Below are positions 1 to 5,150 of a stretch of DNA of 5,151 nt, piece after piece (position 1 is the first letter of the stretch; every line of letters begins with the position of its first letter). Under the pieces are notes generated by a model. It was not told the origin of the DNA. It worked only from the letters and a program-made list of their open reading frames with translations, and ran no database searches. The stretch lies in NCBI GenBank assembly GCA_900548125.1, contig URJN01000168.1, positions 1-5,151 of the forward strand, read 5' to 3'. The translations under genes and the position numbers were made by a program. The stretch is from an uncultured Eubacteriales bacterium. GTDB taxonomy: Bacteria; Bacillota; Clostridia; Christensenellales; Aristaeellaceae.

Positions 1-3
1 GCA

Positions 4-46
4 GAATGAACGTTATAAAGTGAAAAAGATTCATTCATAAAGTGAA
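4..46. repeat. Short direct and inverted repeats upstream of the livJ promoter
   Basis: The 10-mer ATAAAGTGAA occurs at 15-24 and again at 37-46, a start-to-start spacing of 22 bp, close to two helical turns. An inverted pair GAATGAA (4-10) and TTCATTC (30-36) is interleaved with it. The stretch is AT-rich and ends about 20 bp before the -35 box. The repeats are seen directly. A role as an operator or activator site for an amino-acid-responsive regulator is only inferred from position and helical phasing, and no regulator gene is present in the window. In AT-rich intergenic DNA such repeats can also arise by chance. Confidence 0.35.
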
Positions 47-65
47 GAAAAATGAAAGTTCGCTC

Positions 66-94
66 TTGTTTCCGCAAAATCTTTGCAGTATAAT
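66..94 (+). promoter_or_regulatory. Sigma-70/SigA-type promoter of livJ
   Basis: A perfect -10 box TATAAT lies at 89-94. It is preceded by a TTGTTT -35 box at 66-71 (3 of 6 consensus bases) with an optimal 17-bp spacer. Transcription would begin near 101, giving a leader of roughly 85 nt before livJ. No comparable promoter is evident elsewhere in the window, so this is probably the promoter for the whole operon, with read-through past the livJ terminator supplying livHMGF. Confidence 0.75.
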
Positions 95-149
95 ACCACC
101 TATCAACGGCGGGGACGAAGGAATCGCTCCTCCGCTTCGCCGAATCATC

Positions 150-166
150 CGCGGCCATGCGCCGCG
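150..166 (+). other. GC-rich hairpin in the livJ leader, just before the ribosome binding site
   Basis: CGCGGC (150-155) and GCCGCG (161-166) form a perfect 6-bp stem with a 5-nt loop, ending 6 nt before the AGGGGGA ribosome binding site at 173-179. It is not followed by a T-run, so it is not a terminator. It could stabilise the 5' end of the mRNA or affect initiation. The stem is visible; the role is inferred. Confidence 0.4.
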
Positions 167-186
167 TCCTTTAGGGGGAATTCAAT

Positions 187-1308
187 ATGAAGAAGTTGTT
201 CGCTGCCGCGCTTGCCGCTGTGATGACGCTGACCGCGCCCCTCGCGCTTGCCGAAGACGCCGTGAAGGTCGGTCTGATTGGACCGCTGACCGGTGCTGCC
301 GCGATTTACGGAAACGCCGTTGCCAACGGCGCGCAGATTGCCGTGGACGAGCTGAACGCGCAGGGCGGCTTGCAGCTTGAGCTGAACGCGCAGGATGATG
401 AGCATGATCCGGAGAAGTCCATCAACGCTTACAATAACCTGCTGGACTGGGGCGCACAGATGATTCTGGGCTGCGTCACCACCAACCCCTGCATCGCTGT
501 CGGCGCGCAGGCGTATGAGGACCGCGTCTTTATGCTGACCCCGTCCGCTTCCTCCGTCGATGTGACTGCCGACAAGGACAACGTCTATCAGGTCTGCTTC
601 ACCGACCCGGCACAGGGCACGGCTTCCGCCGAGTACATCGCCGAGCATAAGCTGGCGAGCAAAGTCGCCGTGATTTACAACAACGCCGATGCGTATTCCA
701 CCGGCATCTACCAGACCTTCGACGCCAAGGCGAAGGAGCTGGGACTGGAGATTGTTGCCGTTTCCACCTTCACCGATGAAACGACCGACTTCTCCGTTCA
801 GGTGACCGCCGCCAAGGAAGCGGGCGCTGAGTTGGTCTTCCTGCCGATCTATTATACGCCGGCTTCCATGATCCTCAAGCAGGCGGATACCATGGGCTTC
901 AAGCCGACCTTCTTCGGCGTGGACGGCATGGACGGCATCCTTGCCATCGAGGGCTTTGACACCAGCCTCGCCGAGGGTCTGATGATGCTGACGCCGTTCG
1001 CCGCGGATGCTAAGGATGAGAAGACCGCTTCCTTCGTCGCCAAGTACGAGGAAAAGTGCGGCGTGGTGCCGAACCAGTTCGCCGCCGATGCGTATGACGG
1101 CATCTACGCGCTGGCTGCTGCCTGCGAGAAGGCGGGCGTCACCGCGGAGACCCCTGTTGAGGAAGCCTGCGACATGCTGATTGCCGCCTTCCAGGAGATT
1201 CAGGTTGAAGGTCTGACCGGCACCATGACGTGGAGCGACACCGGTGCGGTCACCAAGACGCCGATCGCTGTCGTCATCAAGGATGGCGCATACGTCAGCG
1301 CGGAGTAA
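187..1308 (+). CDS. livJ: Branched-chain amino acid ABC transporter, substrate-binding protein (LivJ/LivK family)
   Basis: This 373-residue extracytoplasmic receptor binds an amino acid (Leu/Ile/Val or a relative) and delivers it to the LivHM permease. A type I signal peptide is visible: KK at residues 2-3, a hydrophobic core about 4-21, and an A-L-A cleavage site after residue 22. There is no lipobox Cys. The mature part starts like the family, with VKVGLIGPLTG at 26-36 followed by YG. It then carries HDPEKSINA (73-81), a TPSAS segment (118-122), the FTDPAQG segment typical of Liv receptors (138-144), and DAYSTG (168-173). Two lobes of the periplasmic binding protein type I fold are expected, and the length is normal. 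Six Cys in the mature chain, including C96 and C102, could form disulfides. The ATG at 187 is chosen because AGGGGGA lies 7 nt upstream and the signal peptide starts there. Ligand specificity cannot be read from the sequence. The next four genes confirm the system. Confidence 0.95.
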   Translation: MKKLFAAALAAVMTLTAPLALAEDAVKVGLIGPLTGAAAIYGNAVANGAQIAVDELNAQGGLQLELNAQDDEHDPEKSINAYNNLLDWGAQMILGCVTTNPCIAVGAQAYEDRVFMLTPSASSVDVTADKDNVYQVCFTDPAQGTASAEYIAEHKLASKVAVIYNNADAYSTGIYQTFDAKAKELGLEIVAVSTFTDETTDFSVQVTAAKEAGAELVFLPIYYTPASMILKQADTMGFKPTFFGVDGMDGILAIEGFDTSLAEGLMMLTPFAADAKDEKTASFVAKYEEKCGVVPNQFAADAYDGIYALAAACEKAGVTAETPVEEACDMLIAAFQEIQVEGLTGTMTWSDTGAVTKTPIAVVIKDGAYVSAE

Positions 1309-1324
1309 ATCGAGCAATCTCAGC

Positions 1325-1365
1325 GTACATGGCTTCGGCGCTGTTCGGAGCCATGTACTTTTGTT
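1325..1365 (+). terminator. Intrinsic terminator (probably partial) after livJ
   Basis: GTACATGGCT (1325-1334) pairs perfectly with AGCCATGTAC (1349-1358). The stem continues inward with C-G and G-C pairs and G-T wobbles to about 14 bp, closing on a 6-nt loop at 1339-1344. TTTTGTT follows at once (1359-1365). It sits 16 nt after the livJ stop codon. In operons of this family such a structure lets most transcripts stop after the binding protein, giving excess LivJ over LivHMGF. Partial read-through is inferred from the lack of an obvious second promoter. Confidence 0.85.
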
Positions 1366-1407
1366 GTATCTGATCGATTCGCAAGCCTGCCCTCAATCGT
1401 CAGATAC
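1366..1407 (+). other. Hairpin downstream of the livJ terminator
   Basis: GTATCTGA (1366-1373) pairs with TCAGATAC (1400-1407). After a single bulged T (1374), CGATT (1375-1379) pairs with AATCG (1395-1399). This is 13 bp in total around a 15-nt loop. No T-run follows, so it is not a simple terminator. CTCAA (1392-1396) can alternatively pair with TTGAG (1411-1415), which would compete with this stem. Whether this is a 3' stabilising structure, part of a regulatory leader or a remnant of a repeat is unknown. Confidence 0.5.
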
Positions 1408-1424
1408 GCCTTGAGTGTCCGGCA

Positions 1425-1465
1425 ACAGCTTGAATCGCTTCCCATGAAGTGGGAAATGAAGCTGT
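1425..1465 (+). other. Nested hairpin overlapping the left end of the palindromic element
   Basis: ACAGCTT (1425-1431) pairs with AAGCTGT (1459-1465). Inside it TTCCCA (1439-1444) pairs with TGGGAA (1450-1455) around a 5-nt loop. The outer stem uses the first bases of the palindrome at 1461, so in RNA this hairpin and the outer stem of the palindrome are mutually exclusive. The pairing is seen directly. A switching role is speculative. Confidence 0.45.
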
Positions 1466-1628
1466 CAAGCTAATAACATCGATATTTCAAGAATAAAACG
1501 AAGTATTTGCGCCCGAAGGTTTCCAAAGGGCGACCGGAAAGCCCTTTGGTGGGGCGATGAGGCAAAGCCCCATATCCGCAAATGCTTAGATATTTGTTTC
1601 TTGAAATGTTCGGTTTAATCTTGACAGC
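1461..1628. repeat. 168-bp imperfect palindrome with internal hairpins, MITE-like element or structured RNA
   Basis: The two ends are a perfect 9-bp inverted repeat, GCTGTCAAG (1461-1469) and CTTGACAGC (1620-1628). Two more matched blocks lie inside: ATTTCAAGAA (1484-1493) with its complement at 1598-1607, and AAGTATTTGCG (1501-1511) with 1577-1587 (one G-T wobble). The centre holds two hairpins side by side: CCAAAGGGC (1523-1531) with GCCCTTTGG (1541-1549), and TGGGGC (1550-1555) with GCCCCA (1567-1572). The whole would fold like a long stem topped by two arms. Base composition differs from the neighbouring genes. This looks like a miniature inverted-repeat (MITE-type) or other dispersed intergenic repeat. 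I see no clear target-site duplication and no transposase, and a single copy cannot prove mobility. Confidence 0.6.
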
Positions 1629-1636
1629 CCTAGGGC

Positions 1637-1661
1637 TTGGGACAGCGTCCCAATGGTTTTT
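1637..1661 (+). terminator. Weak terminator or attenuator-like hairpin before livH
   Basis: TTGGGAC (1637-1643) pairs perfectly with GTCCCAA (1647-1653) around a 3-nt AGC loop. TTTTT follows at 1657-1661 after a 3-nt gap. The stem is short and the gap before the T-run weakens it, so it may act as a pause site, attenuator or second barrier upstream of livH. A 12-bp perfect palindrome, AGCCCTAGGGCT (1626-1637), abuts it and could compete with it. Confidence 0.45.
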
Positions 1662-1681
1662 CCCCCTTAACTCAAACAAAT

Positions 1682-1688
1682 GAGGTGA
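1682..1688 (+). promoter_or_regulatory. Ribosome binding site that fixes the livH start
   Basis: GAGGTGA lies 5 nt upstream of the ATG at 1694. An in-frame TTG at 1637 would add 19 residues, but those codons come from the terminator-like hairpin and the added peptide is not membrane-like. The protein beginning MTLFLSYLINGISLGSVYA at 1694 aligns with the usual LivH N-terminus. Confidence 0.85.
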
Positions 1689-1693
1689 ACGAC

Positions 1694-2578
1694 ATGACAT
1701 TGTTTCTTTCCTATCTGATTAACGGCATCAGCTTGGGAAGCGTCTACGCCATCATCGCTTTGGGCTATACGATGGTCTACGGCATTGCCAAAATGCTGAA
1801 TTTCGCCCATGGCGACGTCATCATGATCGGCGCATACGTTTCCTTCTGCGCGATGCAGTATATGGGGCTGCCCGCCATTCTCTCCGTCGTTCTGGCGATG
1901 GCGGTCTGCACGGTGCTGGGCATCGTCATTGAAGGACTGGCGTATAAGCCGCTGCGTCAGGCACCGTCGCTTGCCGTTTTGATTACGGCAATCGGCGTGA
2001 GCTATTTCCTCCAGAATCTCGCGCTGCTGATTTGGGGTTCTACGCCGAAGAGCTTTTCTTCCGTGGTATCCATCGGCTCGATTACGCTGCTGGAGGGTCA
2101 GCTGGTTATTTCGGGAGAAACAATCGTCACCGTTCTGGCCAATATCCTCATCATGATTGCGCTCACGCAGTTCACCAGCCGCACCAAGTTCGGCAAGGCG
2201 ATGCGCGCCGTGTCGGAGGATAAGGGCGCGGCTGAGCTGATGGGCATCAATGTCAACGCGACGATTTCCATGACGTTCGCCATCGGCTCTGCGCTGGCGG
2301 CGATTGCGGGTGTGCTGCTCTGCTCCGCTTATCCGACCCTTCAGCCGACGACCGGCTCCATGCCGGGCATCAAGGCGTTTACCGCGGCTGTTTTCGGCGG
2401 CATCGGCTCTATTCCGGGCGCGATGATTGGCGGCGTGCTGCTGGGCGTCATCGAGATTTTGGGCAAGGCGTATGTCTCCACCGAGTTGGGCGACGCGCTC
2501 GTCTTTGCCGTGCTGATTCTCGTGCTGCTGGTCAAGCCGACCGGTCTGCTCGGAAAGCCCATGCGCGAGAAAGTGTGA
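1694..2578 (+). CDS. livH: Branched-chain amino acid ABC transporter permease LivH
   Basis: This 294-residue inner-membrane permease forms the translocation channel with LivM. The N-terminus NGISLGSVYA (10-19) and the NFAHGD motif (36-41) are hallmarks of LivH. About eight hydrophobic segments cover the chain. The cytoplasmic coupling loop that contacts the ATPases is at about 167-186 (GKAMRAVSEDKGAAELMGIN). A glycine-rich FGGIGSIPGAMIGG segment follows near 234-247. The length is close to the family norm (about 290-310). The start at 1694 is set by GAGGTGA 5 nt upstream. The gene follows the structured spacer and has no clear promoter of its own, so it probably depends on read-through from livJ. 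Its stop codon lies inside the livM ribosome binding site, which suggests translational coupling. Confidence 0.96.
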   Translation: MTLFLSYLINGISLGSVYAIIALGYTMVYGIAKMLNFAHGDVIMIGAYVSFCAMQYMGLPAILSVVLAMAVCTVLGIVIEGLAYKPLRQAPSLAVLITAIGVSYFLQNLALLIWGSTPKSFSSVVSIGSITLLEGQLVISGETIVTVLANILIMIALTQFTSRTKFGKAMRAVSEDKGAAELMGINVNATISMTFAIGSALAAIAGVLLCSAYPTLQPTTGSMPGIKAFTAAVFGGIGSIPGAMIGGVLLGVIEILGKAYVSTELGDALVFAVLILVLLVKPTGLLGKPMREKV

Positions 2579-2583
2579 GGTGA
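2576..2583 (+). promoter_or_regulatory. livM ribosome binding site overlapping the livH stop codon
   Basis: TGAGGTGA contains both the livH stop (2576-2578) and the AGGTGA Shine-Dalgarno for livM, 5 nt before the ATG at 2589. An in-frame GTG at 2580 lies within this site and is therefore an unlikely start. A ribosome finishing livH would be placed on the livM initiation region, as in translational coupling. Confidence 0.8.
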
Positions 2584-2588
2584 ACACC

Positions 2589-3632
2589 ATGAAAAGCAAA
2601 AAATTCCGCGCCAATCTGATTACTTACGCCATCGTCATCGCGGCGTTCATTGCCTGTCAGGTGTTGATTTCCACCGGCGTCATGACCCGCTCGCTCAAGG
2701 GTCAGCTCGTGCCGATCTGTGCGTACATCGTCATGGCGATTTCCCTCAACCTGACGGTCGGCATTTCCGGCGAGCTGAGTCTGGGACACGCAGGCTTCAT
2801 GAGCGTCGGCGCGTTTTCCGGAATCGTCATGTCCATGTGGCTGAGCAAGGGCATGGGGCTGGATAACAAAACCGTCGTCCTGCTGATGGCGATTATCACC
2901 GGCGGCGTTGCGGCGGGCATCGCGGGCGTATTGATTGGCATACCGGTTCTGCGGCTGCGCGGCGACTATCTGGCGATTGTCACGCTGGCGTTCGGCGAAA
3001 TCATCCGCAACGTCATCAACTGCCTGTATATCTCGCTGGACGGCAGCAAGCTGCATGTGGCGTTCAACAACCCGAACGTCGCGGGCAAGCTGCTGATCAA
3101 TGGACCGGCGGGCGCAATCGGCGTATCCAAAATCGCGACGTTCGGCATGGGCTTTGCGCTGGTGCTGTTTACGCTTTTCGTCGTGCTGAACCTGATTGAC
3201 AGCCGTTCCGGACGCGCCATCATGGCGATTCGCGACAACCGCATCGCCGCTGAGGCGATGGGTCTGAACGTGACCAAGTATAAGATGATGGCGTTTGTCA
3301 CCTCTGCCGTGCTGGCGGGCATGGCGGGCGCGCTTTACGGACTGAACTTCTCGACCGTCGCGGCGTCGAAGTTCAAGTTCGATACGTCCATTCTCGTTCT
3401 GGTGTTCGTCGTTCTGGGCGGCATCGGCAACATCCGCGGCTCGATTATCTCCGCGACGCTGCTGACGATTCTGCCTGAGCTGCTGCGTGCGTTCGCCAAT
3501 TACCGCATGCTCATCTACGCCATCGTGCTGATTCTGGTCATGCTGGCGACGAACAACCCGACCCTGCGCAGCATGGTGGAGCGGATTATTCCGCAAAAGC
3601 GCGGGAACAAGAAGGAGGCTGACGAGGCATGA
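2589..3632 (+). CDS. livM: Branched-chain amino acid ABC transporter permease LivM
   Basis: This 347-residue inner-membrane permease is the partner of LivH in the channel. Family marks are GELSLGHAGF (61-70), GDYLAIVTLAFGEI (125-138), an NGPAG loop (171-175), the ATPase-coupling loop GRAIMAIRDNRIAAEAMGLN (208-227), and LGGIGNIRGS (276-285). Roughly nine to ten hydrophobic segments are visible. The first (about 10-30) belongs to the N-terminal region that LivM has and LivH lacks. The C-terminus is short, basic and acidic (KKEADEA) and cytoplasmic in character. The start at 2589 is preferred over the GTG at 2580 because the latter lies within the Shine-Dalgarno. The gene overlaps livG by 4 bp in an ATGA arrangement. 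Length is within the usual range for Bacillota LivM. Confidence 0.95.
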   Translation: MKSKKFRANLITYAIVIAAFIACQVLISTGVMTRSLKGQLVPICAYIVMAISLNLTVGISGELSLGHAGFMSVGAFSGIVMSMWLSKGMGLDNKTVVLLMAIITGGVAAGIAGVLIGIPVLRLRGDYLAIVTLAFGEIIRNVINCLYISLDGSKLHVAFNNPNVAGKLLINGPAGAIGVSKIATFGMGFALVLFTLFVVLNLIDSRSGRAIMAIRDNRIAAEAMGLNVTKYKMMAFVTSAVLAGMAGALYGLNFSTVAASKFKFDTSILVLVFVVLGGIGNIRGSIISATLLTILPELLRAFANYRMLIYAIVLILVMLATNNPTLRSMVERIIPQKRGNKKEADEA

Positions 3633-4486
3633 CGGAAGCAAAGAAAAAACGCGCCGCAACCAAGATGGTTCCCGCGCCGAGTCACGGCATCATCCCTGAG
3701 CGCGACCTGCATGAGCGTCCTGTGCTGGAGGCGCGGAATCTGGGCATCGACTTCGGCGGTCTGCATGCCGTCGAGGATTTCAATCTGGTCATCGGCAAGA
3801 CGGAAATCGCCGGCTTGATCGGACCGAACGGCGCGGGCAAAACGACCGTCTTTAACCTGCTGACCAAGGTGTATCAGCCGACGATGGGCACGATTCTGCT
3901 TAACGGACGCGATACCGCGGGCATGAACACCGCGCAGGCGAATAAGCTGGGCATCGCCCGAACCTTCCAGAATATCCGTCTGTTCGGCAATATGTCCGTG
4001 GAGGACAATGTGCGCATCGGTCTGCATAATCAGGTGCGCTACGGCATGATTCCGGGCATCTTCCGCATGCCGGGCTACTGGCGCGGCGAACGCGAAATGC
4101 ACGAGCGCGCGCTCGACTTGCTGAGCATCTTTGATATGCAGGATTTGGCAAACCATCAGGCGGGGAGCCTGCCCTACGGCGCACAGCGTCGTCTGGAAAT
4201 CGTCCGCGCGCTGGCGACCAATCCGTCGCTGCTGCTGCTGGATGAACCGGCGGCAGGCATGAACCCGCATGAAACGGAAGAACTGATGGAGAACATCACC
4301 AAGATCCGCGACCAGTTCCACATCGCTATCCTGCTGATTGAGCATGACATGAGCTTGGTCATGGGCATCTGCGAGGGTATCTGCGTGCTGAACTACGGCA
4401 AGATTATTGCCAAGGGAACGGCGGAGGAGATTCAGAACAATCCGGTGGTTATCGAAGCCTATCTGGGCAAGCGGAAGGAGAATTAA
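3629..4486 (+). CDS. livG: Branched-chain amino acid ABC transporter ATP-binding protein LivG
   Basis: This 285-residue cytoplasmic ATPase pairs with LivF to drive the LivHM channel. Visible motifs are Walker A GPNGAGKT (65-72), the Q-loop with Q114 in ARTFQN, the signature region LPYGAQRRLEIVRAL (181-195), Walker B ending LLLLDEP (201-207), and the switch histidine H239 in IEHDM. The signature YGAQ departs from LSGGQ, but a YG-Q variant is usual for LivG. The chain has about 30 residues before the first conserved strand (VLEARNL, 32-38), beginning with a basic stretch KKKR. This is longer than in the E. coli protein, where the domain starts within about ten residues. The start at 3629 is supported by AAGGAGG at 3612-3618 and the ATGA overlap with livM. 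No good ribosome binding site precedes the next in-frame ATG (codon 13). The C-terminus ends in the usual VIEAYLG. Confidence 0.95.
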   Translation: MTEAKKKRAATKMVPAPSHGIIPERDLHERPVLEARNLGIDFGGLHAVEDFNLVIGKTEIAGLIGPNGAGKTTVFNLLTKVYQPTMGTILLNGRDTAGMNTAQANKLGIARTFQNIRLFGNMSVEDNVRIGLHNQVRYGMIPGIFRMPGYWRGEREMHERALDLLSIFDMQDLANHQAGSLPYGAQRRLEIVRALATNPSLLLLDEPAAGMNPHETEELMENITKIRDQFHIAILLIEHDMSLVMGICEGICVLNYGKIIAKGTAEEIQNNPVVIEAYLGKRKEN

Positions 4487-4489
4487 GCG

Positions 4490-5116
4490 ATGAGCATGCT
4501 GAAGGTTGAAAACCTGAACGTCTATTACGGCAGCATCAACGCCATCAAGGGCATCTCCTTCGAGGTCAACCAGGGGGAGATTGTCACGATGATCGGCGCG
4601 AACGGCGCGGGCAAATCCACGACGATGAACACCGTTGCGGGTCTGCTCAAGCCCAGAAGCGGCTCGATTGTCTTTGAAGACAAGGATATCACGCATATGC
4701 CCGCCAGCAAGGTCGTTTCGCTTGGGCTGGCACTCTGTCCGGAGGGACGCCGCGTGTTCCAGCAGATGAGCGTCCGCGAGAATCTGGAGATGGGCGGCTA
4801 TACGCGGCAGGCAAGCGAAATCGCGCCGTCCCTGGAGCATGTCTTTGAGCTGTTCCCGCGCCTGAAAGAGCGTCAGCGTCAGGTCGCCGGAACGCTCTCC
4901 GGCGGCGAACAGCAGATGCTCGCCATGGGACGCGCGATGATGAGCAAGCCGAAGCTGCTGATGCTGGACGAGCCGTCGATGGGTCTTGCGCCGCTGCTGG
5001 TCGAGCAGATTTTTGATATCATTCTTTCCTTGAACAAAGCGGGAACGACCATCCTGCTCGTTGAACAGAATGCGCCGGGGCATCGGCTTCGGCGACGAGC
5101 TGGAATACGTCGATGA
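4490..5116 (+). CDS. livF: Branched-chain amino acid ABC transporter ATP-binding protein LivF, C-terminus lost or frameshifted
   Basis: This is the second cytoplasmic ATPase of the transporter. Motifs are Walker A GANGAGKS (36-43), PEGRRVF (84-90) in place of the Q-loop, the signature LSGGEQQ (136-142), Walker B LLMLDEP (156-162), and VEQNA (191-195), where the family has Gln in place of the switch His. The match to LivF is strong to residue 195 (codon 5072-5074). The next 13 codons read PGHRLRRRAGIRR, use codons such as CGA and ATA that are out of character for this operon, and stop at 5114-5116. A normal LivF continues for about 40 more residues, ending in an AYLG-type tail. The reading frame shown is therefore 208 codons but only about 195 are authentic. 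The start ATG at 4490 has AAGGAG at 4475-4480 and lies 3 bp after livG. A second ATG at codon 3 is possible. Assembly error, indel and true truncation cannot be told apart here. Confidence 0.9.
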   Translation: MSMLKVENLNVYYGSINAIKGISFEVNQGEIVTMIGANGAGKSTTMNTVAGLLKPRSGSIVFEDKDITHMPASKVVSLGLALCPEGRRVFQQMSVRENLEMGGYTRQASEIAPSLEHVFELFPRLKERQRQVAGTLSGGEQQMLAMGRAMMSKPKLLMLDEPSMGLAPLLVEQIFDIILSLNKAGTTILLVEQNAPGHRLRRRAGIRR

Positions 5117-5150
5117 ACTGACGATCACCCACGCCCTGCTCAACCGCCGG
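5070..5150 (+). other. Unidentified coding-like frame at the window edge, +1 relative to livF
   Basis: From the ATG at 5070 the +1 frame stays open for 27 codons to the window end and encodes a peptide starting MRRGIGFGDELEYVDELT. 23 of the 26 codons after the ATG end in G or C, whereas the livF frame over the same bases uses CGA and ATA codons and stops. This suggests that the +1 frame is the one under protein selection after about 5072. I do not recognise the peptide. The antisense frame over the same bases is also open, so strand is not certain. It may be the inner part of another gene joined here by assembly error or recombination, and the ATG need not be a real start. Confidence 0.35.

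Larger units (their letters stand above)
1309..1693. other. 385-bp gene-free spacer between livJ and livH, rich in secondary structure
   Basis: No credible gene is present. The stretch holds, in order, a strong intrinsic terminator, a hairpin at 1366-1407, a nested hairpin at 1425-1465, a long imperfect palindrome at 1461-1628, a 12-bp perfect palindrome at 1626-1637, a terminator-like hairpin at 1637-1661 and the livH ribosome binding site. It is clearly more AT-rich than the flanking genes. Reverse-strand reading frames crossing it (for example 1470-1700) are made of the palindrome and have no ribosome binding site or family resemblance I recognise. Each structure is listed separately. Confidence 0.85.

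Noticed and set aside
42..380. Forward frame of 112 codons overlapping the promoter region and livJ
   Set aside because: It covers the livJ promoter and then shadows livJ in another frame. The product is arginine-rich out-of-frame sequence.
1461..1628. tRNA gene, because of the stem with side arms
   Set aside because: The arms are the wrong size, no T-loop or anticodon arm pattern is present, and the outer stem is far longer than a tRNA acceptor stem.
1461..1628. CRISPR array or tandem repeat
   Set aside because: The repeats are inverted copies arranged around one centre, not regularly spaced direct repeats.
1470..1700. Reverse-strand reading frame of 76 codons across the palindrome
   Set aside because: Nearly all of it is the inverted repeat and its hairpins, it lacks a ribosome binding site, and I recognise no domain. 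Such frames are typical false genes called on dispersed repeats.
4166..4210. LivG signature motif YGAQ in place of LSGGQ
   Set aside because: A YG-Q type signature is usual for LivG, so it does not indicate loss of activity.
4740..4770. LivF lacks the Q-loop Gln (it has PEGRRVF), and its switch His is replaced by Gln in VEQN
   Set aside because: These are normal features of the LivF branch of ABC ATPases and not decay of this copy. LivG supplies the canonical residues.
5070..5116. A single-base frameshift restoring a normal LivF tail
   Set aside because: The +1 frame gives a D-x-L-E-Y-V-D-E-L stretch that only loosely recalls the LivF YVLETG strand, and the rest is too charged and unlike the family. 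I could not support a simple frameshift over a junction, though a database search could overturn this.
3515..5143. Long reverse-strand open frames (also 145-1317, 1667-2614 and 2532-3659)
   Set aside because: They run antisense to strongly recognisable liv genes. Their products are rich in Arg, His, Gln and Ala, as expected when the complement of GC3-rich genes is read, and show no family signature.
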